Source: Jiella flava (lineage in GTDB: Bacteria; Pseudomonadota; Alphaproteobacteria; Rhizobiales; Rhizobiaceae). From it: a stretch of DNA of 64,000 nucleotides. The translations under genes and the position numbers were made by a program. Of this stretch, positions 50,907 to 60,123 are shown piece by piece. Location of the stretch: assembly GCF_017349315.1 (NCBI RefSeq), contig NZ_JAFMPP010000012.1, positions 1-64,000 on the forward strand. The letters run 5' to 3'. The stretch's first letter is position 1. The number at the start of each line of letters is the position of its first letter. Under the pieces are notes generated by a model. It was given only the letters and a program-made list of their open reading frames with translations, did no database searches and was not told where the DNA came from.

Positions 50907-52229
50907 ATGGAGACCGTCGCCGATCGGGCGATCACCAATATGAAGCCGGTAGCCCAGTCTTTTTTCGATCGTCTCACGAACACACCATCGCCGGCCGAAC
51001 GCATGGCTGCGAATGATGGAACGCTGACCACGGTGCCGCCTCTTCTCGACCTGGCTGTGCCCAGCAGCGGCGGACGCAGGCGCTTCACCGTCTACAAGCC
51101 CGAATCCGCCTTCGCCTTGATCGAAGAACTGCAGTTCCTTTGCCGCCGGGCGATCGAGCCGAATGTCTTCTTCGACTCACGCTTCTTCGTGCCGGCGATG
51201 ACCCGGCTCGACGAGCGCAGCGTCAAGGTGATGGTGTTGCGCGACGAGGGCACCGCCCATAGCCGGCTTCGGCTGTTCATGCCCTATACGGTGGAGCGTT
51301 GCGCGCGGTTTTCCGGTGTCTCGATGCTCCGCGCCTGGGCCCACCCCTTCGGCCGCCTCGGCACCCTGCCGCTCGACGGCGACGATCCGCGCGAAACGCT
51401 TCGCGGCTTCTTCAACATGCTCGTCTCGAACGAAGCCAAGATGCCTGAAGTTCTCGTCCTTCCGGAGACCCGCGTCGACGGCCCCTTCGCCGCCGCCCTT
51501 CGCGATGTCACCGCGGCCGCCGGCCTGCCGATGGCGACGACCAACAGCTTCACCCGTGCAGGCTTGACGAAAGGCGGCCCCGACGAGTTTCTCAATATCG
51601 GCCAACTCTCCTCGCGCCGGCGCCGTGAGTTGGCGCGGCAGCGACGCCGGCTGCAACGTCACGGCCCGGTCAGTTTCCACGTCTCGCGCGACCCCGAGCA
51701 GGTCCGCGTCGCGCTCGAGGACTTTCTCAATCTCGAGGCCAGCGGCTGGAAGGGCCGCGCCCGCAGCGCCATGGTCCTCGATCGATACCGCGCGGCCTTT
51801 GCGCGCGAGTCGGTCAACTCTCTCGGCGAAGACGGCCGAGCCCGGGTCTATACGCTGCGCGCTGGCGATCGGGCAGTGGCAAGCCTCGTCGCGTTGATTC
51901 AGGGCGGTCACGCCTTCGCCTGGAAAATGGCCTATGATGAGGCGTTCGCCGTGGCCTCGCCGGGCCAACAGCTGATCGATGAGACGACGCGGGCGATCCT
52001 GGCCGATCCGGCGATCAAAGCGGCCGATTCTTGTGCCATGCCTGATAATTTCGTAATGAACCGCTTCTGGCCGGAGCGGTTGCCGGTGGCGACCTTCGTC
52101 ATCGGGCTCGCGCCCGGATCGGACAAGGCCGTTGCCGCAGCGGTGAGGAGCATCACCCGGCAGACGCGCACGCAAAATCTGACTCGTCTTGCCCGTCTTT
52201 GGCTGCGCGATCACCTGCCCCATCGTTAG
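50907..52229 (+). CDS. GNAT-fold acetyltransferase (CelD/BioF2-like)
   Basis: 440 residues. The C-terminal half carries the GNAT_6/CelD pattern: SSRRRRELARQRRRLQRHG, FLNLEASGWKGRARSAM, GDRAVASLVALIQGGHAFAWKMAYDEAF and SPGQQLIDE. Such proteins are linked to exopolysaccharide or cellulose acylation, but no polysaccharide genes are beside it, so the substrate is open. Its stop codon TAG (52227-52229) is the first part of repeat R2 copy 2, so the 3' end of the gene coincides with a repeat boundary and the native C-terminus may have been shortened. Confidence 0.85.
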   Translation: METVADRAITNMKPVAQSFFDRLTNTPSPAERMAANDGTLTTVPPLLDLAVPSSGGRRRFTVYKPESAFALIEELQFLCRRAIEPNVFFDSRFFVPAMTRLDERSVKVMVLRDEGTAHSRLRLFMPYTVERCARFSGVSMLRAWAHPFGRLGTLPLDGDDPRETLRGFFNMLVSNEAKMPEVLVLPETRVDGPFAAALRDVTAAAGLPMATTNSFTRAGLTKGGPDEFLNIGQLSSRRRRELARQRRRLQRHGPVSFHVSRDPEQVRVALEDFLNLEASGWKGRARSAMVLDRYRAAFARESVNSLGEDGRARVYTLRAGDRAVASLVALIQGGHAFAWKMAYDEAFAVASPGQQLIDETTRAILADPAIKAADSCAMPDNFVMNRFWPERLPVATFVIGLAPGSDKAVAAAVRSITRQTRTQNLTRLARLWLRDHLPHR

Positions 52230-52332
52230 AGCATGGTGCCGAAAAGTTGCATGACTTTTCGGGTCACATCATGCGGCAAAACAATGGCTTAGAGCGGAAT
52301 GGCGATTCCAGTTTATCGCATTCCGCCCTAGC
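52226..52332. repeat. R2 repeat copy 2, supplying a stop codon
   Basis: Same two-hairpin element as 39561-39667, one substitution in about 106 bases. It begins TTAGAGCATGG at 52226, so the TAG that ends the upstream acetyltransferase gene lies in its first bases. It is in the same orientation as copy 1 on the plus strand. Confidence 0.9.
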
Positions 52333-52453
52333 GCTGGCGCATGCCGAAACCGCCCGCCACTCACCGAGTCGGACGCAACGCGCCCTGACACCGCCCTGAT
52401 ACGCAGCCTGCAATTTGCTTGCCATCACAGCGTGAGGCGGGCTAACTCGCGCC

Positions 52454-52906
52454 ATGGCGAAGATCTTCTGCATCAACGGACCGAACCTCAATCTGCTCGG
52501 CAAACGGCAACCCGACGTCTATGGCTCAGAGACGCTGAAGGATGTCGAGACGCGCCTTGTCGCGCTGGCGGACAGCCTTGGCCATACGCTTCGCTGCCTG
52601 CAGTCCAACCGGGAATACGAAATCATCGACTGGATCCACGAGGCGCGGGAGACGGCTGCCGCCATCGTCATCAATCCCGGCGCCTTCAGCCACACCTCGA
52701 TCGCCATCCTCGACGCCCTCAATGCCTTTGACGGTATCGTGCTCGAAGTCCACATTTCGAACATCCATCGGCGCGAAAGCTTCCGCCACCACTCCTTCGT
52801 CTCACATCGGGCGGAAGGCGTGATCGCGGGATTTGGCACCAACGGCTACGATTTCGCGCTGACGCGCGCTGCGCAGCTGATCACGGATCAAACGGCAACG
52901 CTCTGA
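52454..52906 (+). CDS. aroQ: 3-dehydroquinate dehydratase, type II
   Basis: Dehydrates 3-dehydroquinate to 3-dehydroshikimate in the shikimate pathway. A 150-residue flavodoxin-like dodecameric type. [20 protein letters not shown] carries the catalytic Tyr and Arg loop; [33 protein letters not shown] and [17 protein letters not shown] complete the site. In many alphaproteobacteria aroQ precedes accB/accC; here it stands alone and is convergent with a GATase gene. Confidence 0.96.
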   Translation: MAKIFCINGPNLNLLGKRQPDVYGSETLKDVETRLVALADSLGHTLRCLQSNREYEIIDWIHEARETAAAIVINPGAFSHTSIAILDALNAFDGIVLEVHISNIHRRESFRHHSFVSHRAEGVIAGFGTNGYDFALTRAAQLITDQTATL

Positions 52907-52951
52907 CCGGGCCAGACCGGCGAAAGAGAAAGCCGTGTGTTTGTTGCCCGT

Positions 52952-53746
52952 TCAAGAGGTCGCCGCTTCGACCCTCCGACCGAAGCTGCGCGCCAAAAAC
53001 GCTTCCAGCCACTTGAGCACCGGCCCATCATGGATCGCCCGGCCCTCGAAATGAGCGCGACGCGACTGGGCCCCGGGCAGATTCAGCCGTTCGTGGCCGC
53101 GTGTCGTCCAGCGATGGACCATGGCCAGCGTCAACTCCGCATGAAACTGCACGCCATAGGCCGCCTCGCCATAGCGGAACGCCTGGTTCGGATACCAATC
53201 GCCCTCGGCCAGCAGCGTCGCGCCGCGCGGCAGTTCAAACCCCTCGCGGTGCCACTGATAGATCATCGACGGCCAAGGTTGTACCAGCTGGCGGCCGGCC
53301 AGCGTCGCCCGCAGCGCATAATAGCCGATCTCAGCGAGCCCATCCGGATGGGCCGTCACCGGTGCCCCGAGATGCTTGGCGAGCATCTGGGCCCCGAGGC
53401 AAATTCCAAGAAACGGCCGTTCTTCCTTCAGCGGAACCTTGATCCAGTCGAGTTCGGAGCGAATGTAGCCATCGGCATCGTTGGCGCTCGGTGGCCCACC
53501 GAAGATGATAGCGCCGCGATGCCCGTCGAGCGTTTCCGGCAGCGGCTGGCCCAGCACCGGGCGGCGAATGTCGAGCCTGATGCCATGACGCCCGAGCACT
53601 TGGCCGACCCGGCCCGGTGTCGAATTTTCCTGATGCAGCACGATGAGGATGGGTCGTTCGTCGCGCCCGTCGAGAACATAGTCGACTGGGGGCTGCATCA
53701 AGGCAGGGACCATTTCGTTCGTCGTCGTCTGATGCTGATAAGCCAT
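52952..53746 (-). CDS. Class I glutamine amidotransferase-like protein
   Basis: 264 residues. The GATase1 core contains GAIIFGGPPSAND, the nucleophile Cys in LGICLGAQMLAKHL, and the catalytic His in VQFHAELTLAM. This resembles stand-alone GMP-synthase-like (GuaA N-domain) glutamine amidotransferases. No synthetase partner is adjacent. It is the last gene of the minus-strand run that begins with hemC, 134 bases after the TerB gene, so co-transcription is possible but not certain. Confidence 0.9.
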   Translation of the reverse strand: MAYQHQTTTNEMVPALMQPPVDYVLDGRDERPILIVLHQENSTPGRVGQVLGRHGIRLDIRRPVLGQPLPETLDGHRGAIIFGGPPSANDADGYIRSELDWIKVPLKEERPFLGICLGAQMLAKHLGAPVTAHPDGLAEIGYYALRATLAGRQLVQPWPSMIYQWHREGFELPRGATLLAEGDWYPNQAFRYGEAAYGVQFHAELTLAMVHRWTTRGHERLNLPGAQSRRAHFEGRAIHDGPVLKWLEAFLARSFGRRVEAATS

Positions 53747-53880
53747 GAAAGAATGCGGCGACCTTTTGGGTGCTTGTCGATCAACGGTCTACGAAGACAT
53801 GGGCGCAAGACTCCGCCTCCGTCAACGTCAGAAGCAAGAAACATGCCGTTCACCCTATGCGTGAAGGCTTGCGCCAGGCA

Positions 53881-54345
53881 CTACTCGCCCTGTCGGCCGG
53901 CCGCTTCATGTTTCATTAGCATGCGATCGCGGGTGGACACGCCGAGCAGCTCGGAAATCCGCCAGATCAAATTGTCTTCGAGCTCGTGCACCTCGCCATC
54001 GGCATAGGTCACCTCCCACAGCAACTCGATGAAACGGATCCGTTGCTCTTCGCTGAGCTCACGCTTGAGGATCGAGGTGAAGTGATACAGGTCGACGGAT
54101 TGCTGATCCGCGCGCCGCCCGTCACTGGCGAGTCGCGTCGCCTCCTCGACGGAGAGCGAAAACTCCTCGCCGAGAATCGCAATCATCCGCTGGCGTTCGC
54201 CATCGGTGACGACACCATCGGCCTCGATGATGTGAAACAGCAAGGCGGCCGTCGCCACCTGAACGGAATCGGCGGGGCCTGCCCCCCGCTCGTCCTCATC
54301 GATCAAAGCGATCGAGCGGAAAAACTCTTTGATCGAATCGAGCAT
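53881..54345 (-). CDS. TerB-family protein
   Basis: 154 residues, helical. Two Asp/Glu-rich helices typical of the TerB fold are visible: FHIIEADGVVTDGERQRMI and LLWEVTYADGEVHELEDNLI. Despite the tellurite-resistance name, the chromosomal single-domain proteins have no settled role; no other ter genes are present. It lies downstream of hemY on the same strand with a 104-base gap. Confidence 0.9.
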   Translation of the reverse strand: MLDSIKEFFRSIALIDEDERGAGPADSVQVATAALLFHIIEADGVVTDGERQRMIAILGEEFSLSVEEATRLASDGRRADQQSVDLYHFTSILKRELSEEQRIRFIELLWEVTYADGEVHELEDNLIWRISELLGVSTRDRMLMKHEAAGRQGE

Positions 54346-54449
54346 CTCTCTCCATCTTCGGCTCGGAACTTATTTCTGTAGGCCAGCGGCCGGCAGGCAC
54401 TGTCGGCGCCGCCGGGCTGGGCGACCCCGCGCCGCCGCGGCCCGCCGGC

Positions 54450-56099
54450 TCATCCGAACCGCGCTTCCTTGCGTTCTTGGCTGGTCCGGCTGGGCGCATC
54501 CGTCTTGGCAGCGCCCGCCGCAGCCTTGGCGCCGTTGGCACTTTCGGCGGACACGACAGCCGCACCGTTTGCCGCCGATTTGCCGTCAGACGTAGCCGGC
54601 TTGTCGATCGCACTCGGCATGTATTTCGGCTGCGCGGCCGGCGGCGAGGATGCGTCACGAACCGATGCCTTGTCCGCCTTCGCCGCATTCACCTCGGCCG
54701 TCGCCGCGACGGTCTTCGGCGCCGCGTCGTGAATGCCCGCCGCAACAGTGGTGTCGATGGTCTTTTGCGACTGCGAGGCCGCATCGAGAACATGACCTTG
54801 CGCCGCGACGGCCCGCTGTGGCGGCGCCTTCCACTCGAATGCGTCGAGACGCCCGGTCACGGGTGAGACCGGCGCCCAATGTTCGGAAGTCACGCCGTCG
54901 GTGGTCCAGGCCGGATCGCGCGGCGCACGGATCGCCTTGGCCAGCCACTCGCGGACGCGGCCGACCTCGCCCGTCTCCTCCTCTTCGATATCGGCGAGGA
55001 CGAGATAAACGCTTTCGCGCGGCTCCAGCTCGGCCGCTTCAAGGGCCGACTGGCGCGCGAGCGTCAGATCATGGGCATCGAGCGCGGCGCGGGCGACGCA
55101 CATGGCCGATTCGACATGGCCCGGCCGCAGGCCCGCCAGATGCCGCGCCCGCTTCAGCCGATCCTCGACGGAATCGCCGGCCCGGGCCGACACATAAGCC
55201 TCGGCGACTTCCGGGTGCGGGCCATAGGTCCAGGTCTTTTCCAACACCTTCACGCCCTTGCGCAGATCCCCCAGCCGGAAGCACGCCTTGGCGGCGACGA
55301 GGGCGGCCGGGACCAGCTCGGGCGCCAGATTATGCGCTTCGAGCGCCGCCGCTTTGGCCAGCTTCGGCTCGGCCTCGAGCGTATCCATCGCCTTGGCAGT
55401 CAGAAGAACCGCACGGGTGCGCTTCGACTCGTCCCTATCGATCAGCCGGGTGTTCTTCTGCGCTTCGAGGATATGCAGTGCCTCGTCCCATTCGCCGGCA
55501 AGCGACTTGCCTTCGAGGACCGCCCCCCCGGCCCAGGGCACATGTGGCGCAAGCCGCACCGCCCGCTCGGCATAGAACCGCGCCGCGTTTTCATCCCCGA
55601 CCCGTTGAGCTTCGAGATAGAGGCCGCGCATGGCGAGCAGCCGTGTCTCCGGATCACGCTCCATGTTCTGGAACACCGAACGAGCACGGGCATGATCGCC
55701 CTCGATCATCGCCGTTTGGGCGTCGAGGAAGCGGACCAGCGGCTCCTTGCGGGCGCCGAGCAGCTTCTCGCTGCGCTTGGTCATCCGCCGCGCCAGGATC
55801 GCGTCACCCGCACCCGCCGCGATGATGCCGCTCGACAGTGCGCTGTAGCCCTTGTTGCGACGGCGCCCCTCCCACCAATTGCCGATGGCGTGGGGAGTGC
55901 GGAAGAAGGCCGAAATCGCCCAGACCAGGATCAGGGCGGCGGTGACCAAAGCGCCAAGCACAATCAGGAAGACCATCAGACTGGTCTGGACGGTCTGCCC
56001 TTGCCAATCGAATGTGACCGAGCCGGGATGGTCCGCGAGCCAGCTGAACCCGAGCGACGCAGCCAGGACGATAAGGAGAAAGGCGAGAATACGCAGCAT
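54450..56099 (-). CDS. hemY: HemY-like membrane TPR protein
   Basis: 549 residues. Two N-terminal membrane helices (about 4-22 and 42-66) form the HemY_N domain with WLADHPGSVTFDWQGQTVQT between them. A TPR-rich cytoplasmic or periplasmic region follows to about residue 400, then an Ala/Lys-rich disordered tail (about 420-549). This is the alphaproteobacterial HemY named for its operon position, not the oxygen-dependent protoporphyrinogen oxidase. Its exact role is unknown. The ATG at 56099 has AGGATAG about 7 bases upstream. Only 16 bases separate it from the mitofilin-like gene. Confidence 0.92.
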   Translation of the reverse strand: MLRILAFLLIVLAASLGFSWLADHPGSVTFDWQGQTVQTSLMVFLIVLGALVTAALILVWAISAFFRTPHAIGNWWEGRRRNKGYSALSSGIIAAGAGDAILARRMTKRSEKLLGARKEPLVRFLDAQTAMIEGDHARARSVFQNMERDPETRLLAMRGLYLEAQRVGDENAARFYAERAVRLAPHVPWAGGAVLEGKSLAGEWDEALHILEAQKNTRLIDRDESKRTRAVLLTAKAMDTLEAEPKLAKAAALEAHNLAPELVPAALVAAKACFRLGDLRKGVKVLEKTWTYGPHPEVAEAYVSARAGDSVEDRLKRARHLAGLRPGHVESAMCVARAALDAHDLTLARQSALEAAELEPRESVYLVLADIEEEETGEVGRVREWLAKAIRAPRDPAWTTDGVTSEHWAPVSPVTGRLDAFEWKAPPQRAVAAQGHVLDAASQSQKTIDTTVAAGIHDAAPKTVAATAEVNAAKADKASVRDASSPPAAQPKYMPSAIDKPATSDGKSAANGAAVVSAESANGAKAAAGAAKTDAPSRTSQERKEARFG

Positions 56100-56115
56100 T
56101 GAGTCTATCCTGGGA

Positions 56116-58053
56116 CTAACCCTGATTGGCGGGTTCGGCGGCGTTCGGCGCGGCCTTCTGGCCACCGGCGACCGCGCCGCTCAGCGTGGTCGCGACAATG
56201 TCTTCCGCCGTCACCCGGGCCTTCACCTGGTCGGCGAAGTCCTGGCTGGCTGATTTGGCGTCATCCGGCAGTTTTTCCCACTCGGCTTCGAAGGTCTTCA
56301 GATCGCCCGAGCCGATCGCCGCATCGAGACGCGAGAGAACCGCCGTGTTGCCCTGCTTGGTCTCCGGCGCCGGGCCGGAGGGTCGGACCTGCACCAGCGC
56401 ACGCAGCCCAGCCAGCATCTGATCGCCCACCGGCGCGTTGGCCGCGGTCGGTGACAGCGCGCGTGAGATTTTGGCGCGAACTTGCGGCCAGGCATCGGCC
56501 AGTTGGCGCTCGGAAGGCACGCCGTCCGCCGCATAGCGCCGCAGGCTCTCGGTCGCCTGCCCGGCGCCGGCCACAGTGGCATAGGTTTCGAGCTGTTGGG
56601 CAAACGGCCCGCCGGCATCGATCGCTGATTTCAGATTGGCCGCCGACAGCGCGATTTCGGCCCGCTTGTTGCCCTCTTCGATCGCCGTCACCCGCTTTTC
56701 GAGGTCGGCGACGACGCCGTCGATCTTCGAACTGGCCGCGCTCGCGGTCTCCTTGGCGCCGCTCGCGTCGCTCGCCGCCTGAGTGGCCTTATCGAGTGCG
56801 GTCTGCGCCGTCGACTGAGCACCGTTGGCGGTCTGCTGGGCGTTGGTCGCCGCCTGCTGTGCCGCACCAGCCGCCGCGTTGGCGGCATTCGCCTGCTTCA
56901 CCGCATCCGAGGCGTCGCGCACGGTGCGATCGCTGGAATCCATGACCGCGGTCGCCGATTGCTGCGCGGAATTGGCGGCCTTGGTGGCGTTTTGGGCTGC
57001 CTGTCCGGCGGATTCGGCGGATTGCTTGATCGCCGCAAGATCCGCCGTCGAGCTTTCGAGCGCGGCGATGCGCTTTTCGAGGCCCGACACATCGGCGCCG
57101 CCGCCAGCCTGACCGGATGACAGCTGCGCACGCAGCTTGGCGATCTCGTCATTGATGGTGTTCAGGGCATCGGTTGTCAGATAGTCATTGACGCTGCTCT
57201 TCTGCCCGCCGCCAAGCCCCGGCAGCCAGCCATTGGCGATCACCAGCGACGCCCCCCCAAGCGCCAGCACGGCGCCAAGAATGGCCGCACCGAAGACCGC
57301 GCCGACACCGGCGCCGCCCGGCCGACCGGGTGGCGGCGCCGGCGGCACGGTCGATCGGGCGGCGCTCGAAGGGCCGGTCGACGCATTGTCCGTCCCCGGG
57401 CTGGCAGAGGAGGCGCTGCCCGTATTCGTGCCGCCCATCGTCGCAGCCGCAGGCTTCGGGGCTGTCGCACCCGGAGCAGCCGCCGCGCCCGCCGGCTTGG
57501 CAGCCGAACCGGTCGCCGAGGCTGGCGCTGCGGGTTTGGCGCCAGCCGCACCTGCGGCAGCGGTTGTGGCGCCTAAGGGGCTCGGCACCGCTTTGGCCGG
57601 CGTCGCCGCAGCGATCGCCAGACCGGTCTTCGTCGGTCCACCGACGGGTTCACCGGAGGTCTTTGCCGCCGTCGCGGGTGCTGCTGAAGCCGGCGCTGGC
57701 GGTGCCGCAGCGGCCGTCGCTGCGACAGGTGCAGCCGTTGACGCTGTTGCGGTGGGCTTTGACGGGCTTGCCGGCTGCGGACGGCCGGACGTCGGCGAAG
57801 CCATCGGAGCAGCCTTCGCGGTCGGAGCCGATGACGTCGCCGTCGTGCCGGCGGTTGCCGCAGTCTTGGCGGGCGCAGGCGGCTGCGCCGCGGGCGCGGA
57901 TGGCGTTTCGGCAGGGCTCGGCGATTCGGATCGTGCGGCTTCGGCCGTCTTGTTCTCGTCGCCTGCGCTCACTGTCGTCTTCTTTTCCGCCTTGAGATCG
58001 ATCGTCTGGCCACGCGTCTTCGTCGGTCTGGATCGCCGGGGACGGTTGGTCAT
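56116..58053 (-). CDS. Mitofilin/Mic60-like membrane protein
   Basis: 645 residues. The first 245 are disordered, rich in Ala/Pro/Thr/Ser, with a basic start (TNRPRRSRPTKTRG). One transmembrane helix lies at about 250-276 (VGAVFGAAILGAVLALGGAS). A long coiled coil with Ala/Gln heptads (about 300-470) and a C-terminal helical domain (about 480-640, ADAWPQVRAKISRALSP...) follow. This order and the position between hemD and hemY match alphaproteobacterial Mic60 homologues, relatives of the mitochondrial crista-junction protein that bend inner membranes. Expected location: inner membrane with the coiled coil in the periplasm. Confidence 0.88.
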   Translation of the reverse strand: MTNRPRRSRPTKTRGQTIDLKAEKKTTVSAGDENKTAEAARSESPSPAETPSAPAAQPPAPAKTAATAGTTATSSAPTAKAAPMASPTSGRPQPASPSKPTATASTAAPVAATAAAAPPAPASAAPATAAKTSGEPVGGPTKTGLAIAAATPAKAVPSPLGATTAAAGAAGAKPAAPASATGSAAKPAGAAAAPGATAPKPAAATMGGTNTGSASSASPGTDNASTGPSSAARSTVPPAPPPGRPGGAGVGAVFGAAILGAVLALGGASLVIANGWLPGLGGGQKSSVNDYLTTDALNTINDEIAKLRAQLSSGQAGGGADVSGLEKRIAALESSTADLAAIKQSAESAGQAAQNATKAANSAQQSATAVMDSSDRTVRDASDAVKQANAANAAAGAAQQAATNAQQTANGAQSTAQTALDKATQAASDASGAKETASAASSKIDGVVADLEKRVTAIEEGNKRAEIALSAANLKSAIDAGGPFAQQLETYATVAGAGQATESLRRYAADGVPSERQLADAWPQVRAKISRALSPTAANAPVGDQMLAGLRALVQVRPSGPAPETKQGNTAVLSRLDAAIGSGDLKTFEAEWEKLPDDAKSASQDFADQVKARVTAEDIVATTLSGAVAGGQKAAPNAAEPANQG

Positions 58054-58192
58054 TGCGTCAGCTCCATGCTCGCAAGTCGCGGGAATACGACCCGTTTAGC
58101 CGATCGCGCGCCCGTTCTTTTCTCGCTCATTGGTCCATTATTCGCGCGCATGGCGCAAGCGCCGAGTTCCTATAGCACTCTGATCTAGGTTA

Positions 58193-58900
58193 TCAGAGGC
58201 ATTCGAAAAGCGAGCCAAGGCGCGGCAGGTCTGAAATCTGCACCGTCGCACGCATCGGCTCTGGCAAGGCCTCGGCGATTCGGGTCGAGAGCGCCAGCAG
58301 CCGCGGCGCCGGCGCGAACGCCTCCGGCACGGTTTCGACGAGCCGCGCATAACCCTCAGCCTGACCGGCCGACAGGAGCAACACCGCGTCCGGCGGGCCG
58401 GCAACAAGCACGCTGCGCACGATGCCAGCGGCGAGCGCGACGGGAACGATGTCGTAGACCTCCCAGATCCGACAGCCGATATCGACCTTGGCAAGCGCGC
58501 GCTCCAGCGTTCCGGTCCGCCGCCGCCCTGCGGCATAGAGCAGCGTGTCGCCCGCCCCAAGCCCGGCTGTGCCAGCGAGCGCTCCCATCGTCGCAGCCGC
58601 CCCCTCAGCGACATAAACATTGGAGAATCCCGCGTCGCGCGCCGCATCGCCGGTCGTCTCGCCGACCGCCAACAGCGCTCGTCCATCGCCTGGAAACATC
58701 TTGGCAAGGGCCGGGATCGCGCGCACGCTGGTCGCGGCAAATCCTGCGAAGCCGCGACCGTCCGCCATGGGTTCGAGCGGCGAGTCGATCTCCACGGTGC
58801 GCTCCAGCGGCAGGATCAATGGCTGGTGACCATGGGCGACGAGATCGCGGGCGGTGCGTTCGGCTTCTGCGGCCTCGCGAAGGATCAACACCCGTGCCAT
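58193..58900 (-). CDS. hemD: Uroporphyrinogen-III synthase
   Basis: Closes and inverts ring D of hydroxymethylbilane to give uroporphyrinogen III. About 235 residues with the weakly conserved two-domain HemD fold: VLILREAAEAERTARDL at the N-terminus, GFAATSVRAIPAL, and LLYAAGRRRTGTLERAL then DAVLLLSAGQAEGYARL. The ATG at 58900 is preceded by a GGCGGCGGG stretch; the longer frame overlaps hemC and is rejected. It starts 16 bases after the hemC stop. The assignment relies on both fold pattern and hemC linkage. Confidence 0.92.
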   Translation of the reverse strand: MARVLILREAAEAERTARDLVAHGHQPLILPLERTVEIDSPLEPMADGRGFAGFAATSVRAIPALAKMFPGDGRALLAVGETTGDAARDAGFSNVYVAEGAAATMGALAGTAGLGAGDTLLYAAGRRRTGTLERALAKVDIGCRIWEVYDIVPVALAAGIVRSVLVAGPPDAVLLLSAGQAEGYARLVETVPEAFAPAPRLLALSTRIAEALPEPMRATVQISDLPRLGSLFECL

Positions 58901-58916
58901 CCCGCCGCCCGCCGTC

Positions 58917-59858
58917 TCAATTGGCCCAACCGGCGAAGAAATTCGGCCCGGCAGCCTCGAGGACGTCGCGCCCGGCAAGCCGGCCGAGCGCCTCGGCCTC
59001 CGTCGCTAGCCCCGTGCGGCGGGTTTCATGCATCTCGCTACCGTCGGGTTTCAAGATCATGCCGTGCAGCGACATCGTGCCGTCGGGCCGAAGCGTCGCG
59101 CGGGCGGCGATCGGCGTGCGGCACGAGCCGTCGAGCTCGGCCAGAAACGCCCGCTCGGCGGTCAGCGCCGCGGTGGTCTCGGCATCGGCGATGCCGCCGA
59201 CGAGCGCCTTCACCCGGTCGTCGCCGATCCGGCTTTCGATGCAGATCGCGCCCTGCCCGGGAGCCGGCGGGAAGTGCTCCGGATCGAAGATTTCGGTCGC
59301 GACGCCAGTCATATCCATCCGTTTCAGTCCCGCGAGTGCGAGCAGTGTGCCGTCGGCCAGGCCCTCGTCGAGCTTGCGCAGCCGGGTCTGCACATTGCCG
59401 CGAAAGATGATCACGTTGAGGTCCGGACGCAGCCGCTTCAGCATCGCCTGACGGCGCAGCGAGGCCGAGCCGATGGTCGCGCCCTGCGGCAGTTCGGCGA
59501 TCGTCGGCGCCGCCCGGCCGATGAAAACGTCGCGCACGTCCTCGCGCGGCAGATAAGCGGAAATCTCCAGCCCCTCGGGCAGGGCCGTCGCCATGTCCTT
59601 GGAAGAATGGACGGCGATGTCGATCCGCTCCTCGATCAGCGCCAGCTCGATTTCCTTGGTGAAGAGGCCCTTGCCGCCGACCTCCGAAAGCGGTCGATCG
59701 AGGATACGATCGCCCGACGTCGAGATGACGGTGATCGAGAACGCTGATTCCGGCAGAGCGTGGGCGCTCATCAGCCGGGCCCGCACTTCGCTCGCTTGGG
59801 CCAGCGCCAACTGGCTGCCGCGCGTGCCGATTCGGATCAGTTTCTCGGTCAAGATCAC
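58917..59858 (-). CDS. hemC: Hydroxymethylbilane synthase
   Basis: Polymerises four porphobilinogen units. 313 residues. [20 protein letters not shown] opens the protein; [23 protein letters not shown] is the catalytic segment with the key Asp; [11 protein letters not shown] is the Arg cluster; and the dipyrromethane Cys is in [11 protein letters not shown] near residue 245. It heads the minus-strand heme cluster hemC-hemD-mic60-hemY and is divergent from tsaD. Confidence 0.97.
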   Translation of the reverse strand: MILTEKLIRIGTRGSQLALAQASEVRARLMSAHALPESAFSITVISTSGDRILDRPLSEVGGKGLFTKEIELALIEERIDIAVHSSKDMATALPEGLEISAYLPREDVRDVFIGRAAPTIAELPQGATIGSASLRRQAMLKRLRPDLNVIIFRGNVQTRLRKLDEGLADGTLLALAGLKRMDMTGVATEIFDPEHFPPAPGQGAICIESRIGDDRVKALVGGIADAETTAALTAERAFLAELDGSCRTPIAARATLRPDGTMSLHGMILKPDGSEMHETRRTGLATEAEALGRLAGRDVLEAAGPNFFAGWAN

Positions 59859-60123
59859 CCCGTTGCCGTCAAAAGTCCCTGCCGCCTCTGATGCGGGGCG
59901 ACCGATCGCAAGCCCGCCCGGCTTGCCATGTTAAGATCAGATCGCGCATAGCATGATCGCGATCAAGGGCCGGATGCAAGCGGCCGGTCAACGTCGGCCT
60001 TGGCGTCGGCCGGGGTGTCGGCTCGGGGCCCGATGCCCTGAAGAGCCGCCTCGGCGTGCCAGACGATGGCGATCGCGTGCCATTTGCCCTTGCAAAGCTC
60101 TTTAAAACGAAGACGTTGAAGCG
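59859..60123. promoter_or_regulatory. Divergent hemC/tsaD intergenic region
   Basis: 265 bases between two divergent starts, so both promoters should lie here. A perfect 12-bp palindrome TGATCGCGATCA is at 59954-59965. I found no clear -35/-10 pair. The same hemC/tsaD divergence is common in alphaproteobacteria. Confidence 0.4.

Noticed and set aside
59954-59965. TGATCGCGATCA palindrome as a proven hemC/tsaD operator
   Set aside because: Perfect 12-bp palindromes built on GATC/CGATCG are common in this genome's base composition, so it is recorded only as part of the intergenic region.
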